From NCBI GenBank assembly GCA_025698895.1, contig JAILWO010000003.1, positions 620,001 through 684,000 on the forward strand: a stretch of DNA of 64,000 nt. The letters are read 5' to 3'. The notes under the pieces were generated by a model that was not told where the DNA came from, searched no databases, and worked only from the letters and a program-made list of their open reading frames with translations. The stretch is from Rhizobiaceae bacterium (GTDB lineage Bacteria > Pseudomonadota > Alphaproteobacteria > Rhizobiales > Rhizobiaceae). Made by a program: the position numbers and the translations under genes. This document shows positions 1 to 9,492 of this stretch, piece by piece (within the stretch, counting starts at the first letter, position 1; every line of letters starts with the position of its first letter).

Positions 1-1664
1 GGCTCCAGCGCCGCGCGCTTCTGGGCGGCCTCGCGACGCTTTTCGGCCTTGGAAGCCTTGTCGGCCTCACGCGCTTCCTTCCGCTCGCGGGACTGGCCGG
101 CCGACCCTGTCACCTCGGCCTTGTAATCGCTCAGGTCGCCATCGTAGCTGCGCACCTGGCCGTCCCTGACGAGCCAAAGCCTGTCTACGGTCGCCTCGAT
201 CAGGTGCCGGTCGTGACTGATGAGGATGACGGCGCCCGGAAACTCGTTGAGCGCATGGATGAGCTGCTCGCGGCTGTCGATGTCGAGATGGTTCGTCGGC
301 TCGTCCAGGATGAAAAGATTTGGTCCTTCGAAGGAGGCGAGTCCCAGAAGCAGCCGGGCCTTCTCGCCGCCCGACAGGTCTCGCGCGGGCGTATCCATCT
401 TTTCGGTGGTGAGGCCCATGCGGGCCACCCGAGCCCGCACTTTCGATTCGGCGGCCTCGGGCATCAGCCGGCGCACATGCGCGACCGCGCTTTCGTCGGG
501 GCGCAAATCGTCGAGCTGATGCTGGGCGAACATCGCGACCTTCAGTCCGGGCGCCACCGTCATCGTGCCGGCTTCCGGCTTCAGCCGGCCCGACAGGAGC
601 TTGGCGAAGGTGGACTTGCCGTTGCCGTTGGCGCCCAGAAGCGCGATGCGGTCGTCAGCGTCGATCCTCAGCGTCAGGTTCTTCAGCACGGGATTTCCGG
701 GCTCGTAGCCGACGGCGCCGCCCGAGAGGGCGATGATCGGTGACGCCACGGTCTTCGCCGGTTCGGGAAAGTCGAACGGCCGGAACGTTTCGTCGACGAT
801 CAGGTCGATCGGCTTGAGCTTCTCCAGGGCCTTCAGGCGCGATTGCGCCTGCCTTGCCTTGGTGGCTTGCGCGCGGAACCGGTCGACAAAGGCCTGCATG
901 TGCTTGCGGTGTGCTTCCTGCTTGACCCGCGCCTTCTCGAGATGCTCGGCCTTTTCCGCCCTCTGTCGTTCGAATTGGTCGTAGCCGCCGCGCCACAGCG
1001 TCAGTTTCCGATGTTCCAGGTGAACGATCGAGGAGACCGCGCGGTTGAGCAGGTCGCGATCGTGGCTGATCAGAAGGACCGTGTGCGGGTACTTCGCCAC
1101 ATAGTTCTCAAGCCAGACCGTGCCTTCCAGGTCGAGATAGTTGGTCGGCTCGTCCAGCAGCAGCAGGTCGGGTTCCGAGAACAGGACCGCCGCGAGCGCC
1201 ACGCGCATGCGCCAGCCGCCGGAGAAGGACGACGCCGGCCGTTTCTGCGCAGCCTCGTCGAAACCGAGACCGGACAAGATCGTCGCGGCGCGCGCCTCGG
1301 CCGAGTGTGCGCCGATGTCGGTCAGCCGGGCGTGAATCTCGGCGATGCGGGCGGCGTCCCTGGTCCCCTTCTCCTCGGCCAGAAGCGCGGCCCGCTCGGT
1401 GTCGGCTGCCAGCACGATGTCGATCAGGGGCTCGCTAGTCCCCGGTGCCTCCTGGGCAACCTGACCGATCCGGGTTCCCTTCGGCATCGAGATCGTGCCA
1501 GTCTCGGATGGAAGCTCCCCGGTGATGGCGCGGAACAGGGTCGTCTTGCCGGTGCCGTTGCGTCCGACGAGACCGGCCTTCGTTCCCGCAGGAAACGTCA
1601 GCGTTGCGTGGTCGAGCAGGAGCCGGCCCGCGATGCGCAGCGAAAGGTCGTCGATGATCAGCAT
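1..1664 (-). CDS. ABC-F family ATPase (translation-factor type), C-terminus cut by window edge
   Basis: Two ABC ATPase domains lie on one chain without membrane segments, the layout of the ABC-F family (Uup/EttA/YheS type), whose studied members bind ribosomes. The N-terminal domain opens with MLIIDDLSLRI and has a Walker A GRNGTGKTT near residue 34. The second domain has Walker A GANGNGKST, signature LSGGEKARL, Walker B FILDEPTNHLD and an H-loop SHDRH. A charged linker rich in K, R, E and A follows and runs off the window, so the true end is missing. The ATG at 1664 is the first Met of the conserved start. The exact ABC-F subfamily cannot be told from the visible part. Confidence 0.93.
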   Translation of the reverse strand, partial: MLIIDDLSLRIAGRLLLDHATLTFPAGTKAGLVGRNGTGKTTLFRAITGELPSETGTISMPKGTRIGQVAQEAPGTSEPLIDIVLAADTERAALLAEEKGTRDAARIAEIHARLTDIGAHSAEARAATILSGLGFDEAAQKRPASSFSGGWRMRVALAAVLFSEPDLLLLDEPTNYLDLEGTVWLENYVAKYPHTVLLISHDRDLLNRAVSSIVHLEHRKLTLWRGGYDQFERQRAEKAEHLEKARVKQEAHRKHMQAFVDRFRAQATKARQAQSRLKALEKLKPIDLIVDETFRPFDFPEPAKTVASPIIALSGGAVGYEPGNPVLKNLTLRIDADDRIALLGANGNGKSTFAKLLSGRLKPEAGTMTVAPGLKVAMFAQHQLDDLRPDESAVAHVRRLMPEAAESKVRARVARMGLTTEKMDTPARDLSGGEKARLLLGLASFEGPNLFILDEPTNHLDIDSREQLIHALNEFPGAVILISHDRHLIEATVDRLWLVRDGQVRSYDGDLSDYKAEVTGSAGQSRERKEAREADKASKAEKRREAAQKRAALE

Positions 1665-1845
1665 GCTGGCCTTGTGGCCGAGGCGGTGCGCGAAGGCAAG
1701 GGGGAGTCCGACGGCCCCGACGGAGGCCTCAGTACCGGACGGTCCGCATCCCCGCTGCGATCACCAAGGCTGCGGCCTGAAACCATTCCCCATCATTGTT
1801 CATGCCGTCCCAGATCACGAGTGCGGAGCATTGCAATATCCCCAC

Positions 1846-2358
1846 TCAGGCGAAACCGCGCCCGTTTCCTGTCCGCTGGAAATATATCAGATCGAGGGCA
1901 AGGCTGGGCTTTCCCAGAATCGTCAGTATCGCATGCGCCTGACCGCGATGATGCGTCTGGTGATTGAAGAAATGGGCGAGCGCTGGCGCCAGTCTTTGGC
2001 TGACCGTACGCATGTCGGTCACCGTCATGTAGGTGAACCGGCCGGCAAGCTGCTTCTCGGACAGGCTATCGACCCATTCGCGGATTTGCGCGTCTTCGGC
2101 ACGTCGCGCCGCTCTCAGGGCCGGCAAACCGGTGTGGAGAATCGCATCGAGCGACGCCGGCGCCTCGCCTTCGCCGGTAAACCGCTTCATCCAGATGCGG
2201 TCGGCCACCAATATGTGGTTGAGCGTTCCCATCAGCGATCCGAAAAAGGCGCCGGTCGGACGGCTAAACTCTTCCGTGGTCAGATCCGCCGCCGCTTCGT
2301 AGAGGTTTTCGTTGGCCCATTCATTGTAGGCCGCCATCATTGCGAAATGCTGCTTCAT
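1846..2358 (-). CDS. DinB family protein
   Basis: A 170-residue four-helix protein of the DinB/YfiT family, metal-binding proteins often of unknown substrate (some are thiol-dependent transferases or hydrolases). Visible features are an N-terminal AYNEWANENLY helix, LNHILVADRIWMKRF carrying the first metal-binding His, and a C-terminal NHQTHHRGQ with the second and third His. The start is the Met of MKQHFAMMAAYNEW; the frame stays open further upstream but that part reads into the divergent promoter region. It is divergent from the GST gene, with 49 bp between the two starts. The specific reaction is unknown. Confidence 0.88.
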   Translation of the reverse strand: MKQHFAMMAAYNEWANENLYEAAADLTTEEFSRPTGAFFGSLMGTLNHILVADRIWMKRFTGEGEAPASLDAILHTGLPALRAARRAEDAQIREWVDSLSEKQLAGRFTYMTVTDMRTVSQRLAPALAHFFNHQTHHRGQAHAILTILGKPSLALDLIYFQRTGNGRGFA

Positions 2359-2407
2359 GGGTCTAACTCCGCCGCGAGCGCTATATGCCATCGCGGAAGG
2401 AAGGCCA

Positions 2408-3106
2408 ATGTCCATCAAGCTCTACGAACTTGTCGGCGCCGATCCGACGAGGCCGTTCAGCCCCCACTGCTGGAAAGTCGCCATGGCGCTCGCCCACAAG
2501 GGTTTGGAATTCGAGAGCATGCCGACGCCATTCACCGCGATCGCCGCGATCGAGGATGGAGGCCACAAGACCGTACCGGTGCTGCGCGACGGCGGCACGG
2601 TGGTTTCTGAATCCTTTGAAATCGCCCGCTATCTCGAGGAAACCTATCCCGAACGTCAGTCCCTGTTCGGCGGGAGAGGCGGCGAGGCCGCTACGCGCTT
2701 CATAAACCAGTGGGCGCAGCGTGCCGTCATGGCGCAACTCCTGCCCATGATCCTGATGGACGTCCATTCCACCCTTGCTCCCGAGGACCAGGCCTATTTT
2801 CGGACCAGCCGCGAGAAGCGGTTCGGCAAAAGGCTCGAGGAACTGCCGCAAGGGCGCGACGGGCGGCTTGCCGGGCTTCGCGCCGGACTTGAACCGCTAC
2901 GGGCAATGCTGGCGCTCCAGCCTTATCTGGGCGGCGAGGGACCGCTATTCGGCGACCACATTGTTTTCGGTGCCTTTCAATGGGCGCGCATTGTGTCGCC
3001 CTTCCAGGTGCTCGAAGCGGACGATCCCGTCACGCAGTGGTTCGATCGTTGTCTCGACCTGTATGGCGGGCTCGGTCGGCGCGTCTCGCCGGCGAGGGCA
3101 GCGTAG
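2408..3106 (+). CDS. Glutathione S-transferase family protein, LigE/beta-etherase-like
   Basis: A 232-residue GST with a thioredoxin-like N-terminal domain and a helical C-terminal domain. The segment FSPHCWKVAMALAHKGLEF resembles LigE-type beta-etherase GSTs and related alphaproteobacterial proteins. KTVPVLRDGG followed by VSESFEIARYLEE is the glutathione-binding cis-Pro/Ser region. The ATG at 2408 was chosen because a strong GGAAGGAAGG ribosome binding site sits just before it; an earlier in-frame ATG at 2357 overlaps the divergent dinB start. Whether it acts on aryl ethers is not shown; no lignin-degradation genes are nearby. Confidence 0.88.
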   Translation: MSIKLYELVGADPTRPFSPHCWKVAMALAHKGLEFESMPTPFTAIAAIEDGGHKTVPVLRDGGTVVSESFEIARYLEETYPERQSLFGGRGGEAATRFINQWAQRAVMAQLLPMILMDVHSTLAPEDQAYFRTSREKRFGKRLEELPQGRDGRLAGLRAGLEPLRAMLALQPYLGGEGPLFGDHIVFGAFQWARIVSPFQVLEADDPVTQWFDRCLDLYGGLGRRVSPARAA

Positions 3107-3198
3107 CCAGCCCTAAACCCAAGGCTTGGCAAGGGACGGGCCGGCCGCTATAGCGACGCCCATTCTCCAAACACCCAATCCGACGGACAGGACGACCC

Positions 3199-3621
3199 AT
3201 GGCGATCGAACGCACCTTCTCGATGATCAAGCCGGACGCGACCAGGCGCAATCTGACTGGAGTCATCACGGCCAAACTCGAAGAGGCAGGCCTTCGTGTC
3301 GTGGCCTCGCGCCGCGTTTGGATGAGCCGCCGCGAGGCCGAAGGGTTCTATGCGGTGCACAAGGAGCGACCCTTCTTTGGCGAGCTCGTGGAATCAATGT
3401 CGTCTGGGCCGACCGTCATTCAGGTTCTCGAGGGCGAGAACGCCATTGCCCGGAATCGCGAGGTGATGGGCGCGACGAACCCGGCCGATGCGGATGAAGG
3501 CACGATCCGCAAGAGCTACGCCCTTTCGATCGGCGAAAACTCGGTCCATGGCTCGGACGGTCCCGATACGGCCGCCGAGGAAATCCGCTACTGGTTCTCG
3601 CAAACCGAGATCGTCGGCTGA
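3199..3621 (+). CDS. ndk: Nucleoside diphosphate kinase
   Basis: NDK transfers the gamma phosphate from ATP to nucleoside diphosphates through a phospho-histidine. The 140-residue protein is the normal length and starts with the conserved [13 protein letters not shown]. The active-site block NSVHGSD carries the catalytic His, and [11 protein letters not shown] and [10 protein letters not shown] are nucleotide-binding segments. It stands alone on the plus strand and converges on the GGDEF gene with a 15-bp gap that holds a small hairpin. Confidence 0.98.
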   Translation: MAIERTFSMIKPDATRRNLTGVITAKLEEAGLRVVASRRVWMSRREAEGFYAVHKERPFFGELVESMSSGPTVIQVLEGENAIARNREVMGATNPADADEGTIRKSYALSIGENSVHGSDGPDTAAEEIRYWFSQTEIVG

Positions 3622-3628
3622 TTGTTCG

Positions 3629-3645
3629 TCCGGCGATCAGCCGGA
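3629..3645. terminator. Small convergent hairpin between ndk and the GGDEF gene
   Basis: A perfect 6-bp inverted repeat (TCCGGC, loop GATCA, GCCGGA) sits where the two convergent genes end and covers the stop codon of the GGDEF gene. There is no clear T-tract, so termination is only suggested by position. Confidence 0.3.
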
Positions 3646-5895
3646 GGCATTCCCGATCTTGAGACGCGGATAAAGGATCGGCTCCCTGGCGGGCCGGTTC
3701 GCTCTCGCGATGTTGCAGAAGAGGGGCTCCGGCAGCAGCGGTCCGTAGCGCGGGCCCTGGAAGGCGGCGCAGCCGAGCAGTCGGAGGGCCTCCTCCTGGC
3801 GGTCGCTTTCTATATCGTCGGCCACCGTGTCGAGGCCGAGGCCCGAGGCCATCGCGATCAGGTGCCCGACGATCGTCCGGTCGTAGTGTCCCCCGTCGAT
3901 GTCGGTCACGAAGCGGCCGGCGATGCAGACCTCGTCGAACGGCAGCGCCTTGAGACTGGAGACGGCCGGGCTTCCGCCGCCGAAACCGTCGAGCCGGAAC
4001 CGCATGCCGAGGCGGCGCAGGTGGTTCATCGCCTCGCTTGTCTCCGCATATCGCGTTTCATCCACAGACTCGCCGATGCTGAGCGTCAGCCGCGATGCAT
4101 CGATGCCCATGCGCTGGACGAGCCGTTCCAGCCAGTCGGGAAAATCCTCGGCCAGCAAGGCGTCGACGCCGAAGCGGACGGCAAGACGCAGGTGATTCAT
4201 CGCCGGGTCGTCGCGCCAGCGCTGAATCGTGCTCGCGGCCATTGTGAGGATCACACGACCCAGATCCTCGGCCAGGCCCAGCTGCGCTGCGATCGGCGCG
4301 AATTCCTTCAGTTCCAGGACACCACGCTCCGGATGGGGCCAGCGAACGCAGGCCTGCGCCGCGCGGATGCGCGCATCGCTTGAAAGCTGCGGGCGAAAAA
4401 CGAGCTCGAAACGGTGTTCGGAGATAGCGAAACGCAGATCGCCGATGAGCTGATAGCGATCGGCCTCGCGTTTCAGCGTTTCGGGGTCGAAGAGCGCGAT
4501 GTTGTTTCGTCCCGAGGTTTTCACCTCATACATGGCGACGTCGGCCCGTTTGAGCAGTTCCTCGACGCGTATCGGCGTGCCGTCGAAGACCACGAAGCCG
4601 ATGCTCGCCGAAGACTGGTGCTGGACGACGCCGAGATGGAATGACGAGGAGAGGTCGGCGAGGATGGTCTGCGCCACATCGATCGCGCTACACCCGCCGC
4701 CCTCCGCGTCGAAGCCGATGTCGGCCAAGATCACGACGAACTCGTCGCCGCCGATGCGTGCCACCGTATCGTCTTCGCCCACCGCCGCGCGAAGCTTGTC
4801 GGCGACCTGGATGAGATATTCGTCGCCGACGTCGTGGCCCTGGGTATCGTTCAGCGTCTTGAAGTTGTCGAGGTCGATGTAGAGCAGCGCGCCATGCCGA
4901 CGCCCCGTCTGGCAGGCCGCGACCGCGTCGGCGAGGCGATCGACCAGGAGGCGCCGGTTCGGCAGCCCGGTGAGAGGATCGAAATAGGCAAGCTGCTCGA
5001 TCTCCATCGCCTGCCGCTTCCGCACCGAAATGTCGTTCATGTAGCCGTGCAGCACGACGGTGTCGGCGTTGCGCTCGATCGTCGCCGATATGCGGAACCA
5101 TTTGTCGGTGCCGGCGGGCGTGCGGAACCGGAACTCGTGGTCCCAGGTGGTGGATGAAGCCATCGCCCGTTCAAGCGACGCCATATAGCCAGGCCGGTCG
5201 TCCGGCAGGATGCGGGCGATGAAAAGCTGGCCGTCGAGCTTCACCTTGTCGGCGGCCAGGCCCGTCATCGCGCCGAAGCCGTCGCTGATATAGGGCACCT
5301 TGTAGCGGCCTTCGCCATCGAACACGCATTGGAACAGGACGCCGGGCACGGCGGCCGTCAGTTTGCGGAACCGCTCCTCGGTCCTTAGCCGTTCCATCGT
5401 TTCGGTGATCTCGCGAACCGACCCCTCGTAGTAGAGCGGCCTGCCGCTGCGCGGGTGGCGGACGAGGCGAGCCGATTCGGTGATCCATATCCTTTCGCGC
5501 GTCTTGTGCCGGTATATCTCCGAAACGAAATTCTCGACATGGCCCTCGCGTTGCAGGATCTCCTTGAAATCATCGCGTCTTGTCGGGTCCACGTACCATT
5601 CGGCCGCGATATTCTTCACAGCGGCCAGCATCTCGGCTTCGGTCTCGTAGCCGTTCAGCTTCACTAGCGCCTTGTTGGCGCTGAGCTGACGGCCGTCGAG
5701 CGACGACCGGTAGATGCCTTCGGTGAGATTCTCGATGAGTTCGGCGACGTTGCGCTGCTCGTTGGTCATCCTGCTGTGACGCCAACGCAGATGCAGCGCA
5801 TACAGGCCGAGCAGGAGCACGATCGCAACGCCAACAACGTTCAGCCACGCATGGCCGACGTCTTGTGCGAGCGGCAGGCTCCAGACCGTCTCCAT
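3637..5895 (-). CDS. Membrane PAS-GGDEF-EAL protein with an intact GGDEF and a degenerate EAL domain
   Basis: Numbering from the in-frame TTG at 5910, the protein has one membrane helix (about residues 22-41), two PAS-like sensor segments (about 52-170 and 180-300), a GGDEF domain (about 305-475) and an EAL-like domain (about 487-735). GGDEF is intact at 387-391, so cyclic di-GMP synthesis is plausible; the RxxD inhibitory site is absent (GEDD in its place). The EAL domain has lost key residues: the EAL triplet reads QAC (519-521), the DDFG motif reads DGFG, and the KID motif reads CIA. It is therefore probably not a phosphodiesterase. I chose the ATG at 5895; neither candidate start has a well-placed ribosome binding site. 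Confidence 0.93.
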   Translation of the reverse strand: METVWSLPLAQDVGHAWLNVVGVAIVLLLGLYALHLRWRHSRMTNEQRNVAELIENLTEGIYRSSLDGRQLSANKALVKLNGYETEAEMLAAVKNIAAEWYVDPTRRDDFKEILQREGHVENFVSEIYRHKTRERIWITESARLVRHPRSGRPLYYEGSVREITETMERLRTEERFRKLTAAVPGVLFQCVFDGEGRYKVPYISDGFGAMTGLAADKVKLDGQLFIARILPDDRPGYMASLERAMASSTTWDHEFRFRTPAGTDKWFRISATIERNADTVVLHGYMNDISVRKRQAMEIEQLAYFDPLTGLPNRRLLVDRLADAVAACQTGRRHGALLYIDLDNFKTLNDTQGHDVGDEYLIQVADKLRAAVGEDDTVARIGGDEFVVILADIGFDAEGGGCSAIDVAQTILADLSSSFHLGVVQHQSSASIGFVVFDGTPIRVEELLKRADVAMYEVKTSGRNNIALFDPETLKREADRYQLIGDLRFAISEHRFELVFRPQLSSDARIRAAQACVRWPHPERGVLELKEFAPIAAQLGLAEDLGRVILTMAASTIQRWRDDPAMNHLRLAVRFGVDALLAEDFPDWLERLVQRMGIDASRLTLSIGESVDETRYAETSEAMNHLRRLGMRFRLDGFGGGSPAVSSLKALPFDEVCIAGRFVTDIDGGHYDRTIVGHLIAMASGLGLDTVADDIESDRQEEALRLLGCAAFQGPRYGPLLPEPLFCNIARANRPAREPILYPRLKIGNASG

Positions 5896-5992
5896 CGACT
5901 TGCTGCCCAACTCCGTCAGGACGGAAGAATAGAAGAGCGGTAGCAGCCAACGATTGCGAAAGTTCTAAGTTCGGAGCGAAATTCGCGCGGGT

Positions 5993-6457
5993 CTATTCTT
6001 CGGCGTCCCATCGGCTCAGCGCGGCCTGATCGGTATCGCGCGCATCCACCCACTGGCCAGACTCGTCGCCGGACGGGTGCTGCTTCTTCCAGAAAGGGGC
6101 CCTCGACTTCATGAAATCCATCAGGAACTCGGCCGCCTGGAACGCCGCATGCCGGTGGGTCGATGCCGTCGCGACCAGGACGATGTCGTCTCCCGGCCGC
6201 ATCAGGCCGTATCGGTGAATGACGGTCACGCCCGACAGCGGCCATCGGGCGAAGGCGTCCCGGGCGATGCGGCCGATCTCGGCTTCCGCCATGCCAGGAT
6301 AGTGCTCGAGTTCCAGGGCCTCAAGCGTTCCATCCTCGCTGCGGCAGACACCAGTGAAGGTAACGACCGCGCCGACGTCGCCGCCTTCCTTCAGCCGGGC
6401 GCTCTCGGCCGCGATATCGAAACCCTCACGCTGGATGCTGATCCGTGGCGCGGTCAC
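5993..6457 (-). CDS. moaE: Molybdopterin synthase catalytic subunit MoaE
   Basis: MoaE with thiocarboxylated MoaD inserts the dithiolene sulfurs into precursor Z to make molybdopterin. The 154-residue protein shows GAVVTFTGVCR, LELEHYPGMAE, IHRYGLMRPGD and the C-terminal FMKSRAPFWKKQ with the conserved active-site lysines. The start codon is GTG at 6457, three bases after the moaD stop, and a GGGGG run inside the moaD end serves as ribosome binding site. Translational coupling with moaD is likely. It probably supplies cofactor for molybdoenzymes such as the oxidoreductase at 14034-16151. Confidence 0.97.
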   Translation of the reverse strand: MTAPRISIQREGFDIAAESARLKEGGDVGAVVTFTGVCRSEDGTLEALELEHYPGMAEAEIGRIARDAFARWPLSGVTVIHRYGLMRPGDDIVLVATASTHRHAAFQAAEFLMDFMKSRAPFWKKQHPSGDESGQWVDARDTDQAALSRWDAEE

Positions 6458-6460
6458 GGG

Positions 6461-6715
6461 TTATCCCCCGGTCATCGGCGGGAAGAGCGCGATCTCGCGT
6501 GCCTCGCCGATCTTCTCGTCATGACCGACATGCTCGTGATCGAGGGCAACCCGGATGACTTCCGGGTAGAGCAGGGCGGCCTCGTATTCCTCGCCGCGGC
6601 CCTTGAGCCAGCCGAGCAGGTCGGAGACGGTCTCCACCGTGCCGGGCAGGTCGACCTCCTCCTCGACCGTTCCGATGCGTTCGCGCACCCAGGCGAAATA
6701 GACCAGCTTCGTCAT
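6461..6715 (-). CDS. moaD: Molybdopterin synthase sulfur carrier subunit MoaD
   Basis: An 84-residue ubiquitin-like sulfur carrier. It starts TKLVYFAWVRERIG and ends FPPMTGG, with the essential C-terminal Gly-Gly that is adenylated and thiocarboxylated. The ATG at 6715 overlaps the end of pgsA by four bases (ATGA), and moaE follows three bases after its stop. This pgsA-moaD-moaE arrangement downstream of uvrC recurs in alphaproteobacteria. Confidence 0.95.
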   Translation of the reverse strand: MTKLVYFAWVRERIGTVEEEVDLPGTVETVSDLLGWLKGRGEEYEAALLYPEVIRVALDHEHVGHDEKIGEAREIALFPPMTGG

Positions 6716-7335
6716 TCGTCGACCACATGCTTGAGGCCGGCACGGAAATAGTCCCAGCCCGTATAGAGCGTTACGATGGCCGAGACCCACAGCAGCGAAA
6801 TGCCGATCTCTGTCGTGTAGGGCAGGATCTTGTCGCCGGCCGGGCCGGCGAGCAGGAAGCCGATCGCCACCATCTGGAGCGTCGTCTTCCACTTCGCGAG
6901 TTGGGTGACCGGGACTGAGACCTTGAGCGCGGCCAGATATTCGCGCAGTCCCGACACCAGGATCTCGCGGCACAGGATGATGATCGCCGCCCACAGCGTC
7001 CAGCCGGCGATGGTGCGATTGGGATCGGCCGCCAGAAGCAGAAGGCAGGTCGCGACCAGAAGCTTGTCGGCGATCGGGTCGAGCATCCTGCCGATGTTGG
7101 ACGTCTGTTTCCAGGCGCGAGCGATGTAACCATCGAAATAGTCCGTCACGCTGGCGGCCAGGAAGATGAAGAGCGCCGACCAGCGCGCGAAATCGCTCGA
7201 CCGCAACCGCCCCTCAAGGAAGAAGCATAGCACGATCAGCGGCACCGCCAGGATGCGGGCATAGGTCAGTATGTTCGGCAGGTTCCAGGCCCTGCTCGAC
7301 GGCCTTGGTGCGTTCTCTTCCACGCCGACTGTCAA
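6712..7335 (-). CDS. pgsA: CDP-diacylglycerol-glycerol-3-phosphate 3-phosphatidyltransferase
   Basis: PgsA makes phosphatidylglycerol phosphate, the committed step to phosphatidylglycerol and cardiolipin, in the inner membrane. The 207-residue protein has several hydrophobic helices and the complete CDP-alcohol phosphotransferase motif: SVTDYFDGYIAR followed by GRMLDPIADK, giving the D-x2-DG-x2-AR...G-x3-D-x3-D pattern. It starts 80 bp after the uvrC stop and overlaps moaD. A second family member lies at 18770-19327; this one is nearer in length and context to classical PgsA. Confidence 0.94.
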   Translation of the reverse strand: MTVGVEENAPRPSSRAWNLPNILTYARILAVPLIVLCFFLEGRLRSSDFARWSALFIFLAASVTDYFDGYIARAWKQTSNIGRMLDPIADKLLVATCLLLLAADPNRTIAGWTLWAAIIILCREILVSGLREYLAALKVSVPVTQLAKWKTTLQMVAIGFLLAGPAGDKILPYTTEIGISLLWVSAIVTLYTGWDYFRAGLKHVVDE

Positions 7336-7415
7336 ATCAGATGCTCCCGAGGCGGGTCAACCATAACGCCGACCGCGCGGCACTCTATCGCGTCATGTGG
7401 CATTTCGCAGCCCGC

Positions 7416-9488
7416 TCAGCCAGCATCGTGGAAATGATTGTAGATTGCCTGGGCCATCGCTTCCGAAATGCCATCAACTTCCACCAGATCATCGACCGCC
7501 GCGCGGCTCACCGCCTTCGCCGATCCGAAATGCATCAGCAGGGCGCGCTTGCGGGTCGGACCGATCCCACCGACCTCGTCGAGCGGATTGCGGACCATCT
7601 CCTTCTTTCGGCGCGCGCGGTGGGAGCCGATGGCGAAGCGGTGCGCCTCGTCGCGCATGCGCTGGATGAAATAGAGCACCGGATCGCGTACCGGAAGGGA
7701 GAAGGGCGGCCGGCCTTCCAGGAAGAAGCGCTCGCGGCCCGCCTCGCGATCCTGGCCCTTGGCGATCCCGATGGCGACGACGTCGTCCTGGACACCCAGT
7801 TCGTCGAGAATCTGCCGTACGGCGCCGACCTGGCCCTGTCCGCCGTCGATCAGAATGACATCCGGCCAGGCCGGAAAGGCGTCCGCGACCTCGATGTCGC
7901 CGGTTTCGTCGGCATCCGCATCCGAGCGAGGTCCGTGTTCCTTGATCAGGCGAGAGAAGCGGCGCAGCATGACCTCTCGCATCATGCCGAAATCATCTCC
8001 GGGAGAGAGCTCCGCCGACTTGATGTTGAACTTGCGATACTGGTTCTTCACGAAACCTTCGGGCCCGGCGACCACCATCGCGCCGACCGCGTTGGTGCCC
8101 ATGATATGGGAGTTGTCATAGATCTCGATCCGCCGGGGCGTGGATTCGAGGCCGAAAGTGGTCGCCAGCCCTTCGAGCAGCCGCCCCTGGGTGGATGTCT
8201 CCGCCAGTCGCCGTCCGAGCGCCTCGCGCGCATTCTGGAGCGCATGGTCGACCACGTCGCGCTTGCCGCCGCGTCTGGGCGCCGAAATCGCGACACGGCG
8301 GCCTGCCTTCGCTGAAAGCGCCTCTTCCAGCAGTTCCTGTTCCTCCACCGCCTGCGACAGCAGGATCGTGCGCGGCACGGGCTTGTCATCGTAAAACTGG
8401 GCCAGGAACGCCGCCAGCACCTCGCCGGCCTCGAAGGCGGGATCGGCCTTCGGGAAATAGGAGCGGTTTCCCCAGTTCTGGCCGGTCCGAAAGAAGAAGA
8501 CTTCGATGCAGTTCTGCCCGCCTTCCTGGTGGATGGCGAAAACGTCGGCTTCCTCGATGCCCTGCGGATTGATGCCCTGGTGGCTCTGGACGTGACTGAG
8601 CGCCGACAGCCTGTCACGATGGATCGCGGCGCGCTCGAAATCGAGTGCCTCGGCGGCTTCCTGCATCGCCGACGAGATTTCCGCCTTCACTTTCGAGGAA
8701 CGGCCCGACAGGAAGTCCTTCGCCTCCTTGACCAGCTCGGCATAGCCCTCGCGGTCGATCTCGCCCGTGCAGGGCCCCGAGCAGCGCTTGATCTGGTAGA
8801 GAAGGCAGGGCCTCGTACGGCTTTCGTAGACCGAATCGGTGCAGGTGCGCAGCAGGAAGGCGCGTTGCAGGGCGTTGATCGTGCGCCCGACGGCGCCGGC
8901 CGAGGCGAAGGGGCCGAAATAGTCGCCCTTGCGCGATCGCGCGCCGCGATGCTTGAAGATGCCGGGAGACGGGTGATCGCCGGTCAGTAGGATGTAGGGA
9001 AACGACTTGTCGTCCCGCAGAAGAACGTTGAACCGCGGCCGCAAGCGCTTGATCAGATTGGCTTCCAGCAGAAGCGCCTCGATCTCGGTCCGGGTGACGA
9101 CGAACTCCATCGAAACCGTCTCGCGAACCATGCGGCCGATGCGCTGGGTGTGGAACCGGCCCTGGGCGTATTGCGACACGCGCTTCTTGAGACTTCGCGC
9201 CTTCCCGACATAGAGCACGTCGCCCGCCGCGTTCAGCATCCGGTAGACGCCCGGCGAGTTCGGCAGTCGGCGCACGAATATCTCGATCGCCTCGGTGCCG
9301 CTCTTTCCGGTCGCGTCGCCGTCCCAGTCCGCGTTCCAGTCGATCGCGGGCAGGGCGGCCGGCTCGACCGTCTCGAGTTCCGCGGGCTCACCATCGGCCC
9401 GCGCCATGTCCGCGGCCGCGTCCAACGCGTCAGCCTCGTCGGCTGGCGGCGTTGATGCGTTCGGGGTCTTCTTGTTTGTTGCTTGCAT
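7416..9488 (-). CDS. uvrC: Excinuclease ABC subunit C
   Basis: UvrC makes both incisions around UvrAB-marked DNA lesions. From the N-terminus there is an acidic, Ala-rich extension of about 60 residues, a GIY-YIG nuclease domain ([20 protein letters not shown]), a Cys-rich segment ([16 protein letters not shown]), a UvrB-binding helix pair, the RNase H-like nuclease ([19 protein letters not shown]) and a C-terminal helix-hairpin-helix ([18 protein letters not shown]). The ATG at 9488 lies just after the stop of the upstream reductase; a GTG at 9500 or ATG at 9515 in the same frame would overlap it. Confidence 0.97.
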   Translation of the reverse strand: MQATNKKTPNASTPPADEADALDAAADMARADGEPAELETVEPAALPAIDWNADWDGDATGKSGTEAIEIFVRRLPNSPGVYRMLNAAGDVLYVGKARSLKKRVSQYAQGRFHTQRIGRMVRETVSMEFVVTRTEIEALLLEANLIKRLRPRFNVLLRDDKSFPYILLTGDHPSPGIFKHRGARSRKGDYFGPFASAGAVGRTINALQRAFLLRTCTDSVYESRTRPCLLYQIKRCSGPCTGEIDREGYAELVKEAKDFLSGRSSKVKAEISSAMQEAAEALDFERAAIHRDRLSALSHVQSHQGINPQGIEEADVFAIHQEGGQNCIEVFFFRTGQNWGNRSYFPKADPAFEAGEVLAAFLAQFYDDKPVPRTILLSQAVEEQELLEEALSAKAGRRVAISAPRRGGKRDVVDHALQNAREALGRRLAETSTQGRLLEGLATTFGLESTPRRIEIYDNSHIMGTNAVGAMVVAGPEGFVKNQYRKFNIKSAELSPGDDFGMMREVMLRRFSRLIKEHGPRSDADADETGDIEVADAFPAWPDVILIDGGQGQVGAVRQILDELGVQDDVVAIGIAKGQDREAGRERFFLEGRPPFSLPVRDPVLYFIQRMRDEAHRFAIGSHRARRKKEMVRNPLDEVGGIGPTRKRALLMHFGSAKAVSRAAVDDLVEVDGISEAMAQAIYNHFHDAG

Positions 9489-9492
9489 CAGG

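Noticed and set aside
843-2610. Long plus-strand frames opposite the ABC-F and dinB genes
   Set aside because: High-GC mirror frames without domain, start signal or conserved motif; the minus-strand products are clearly real.
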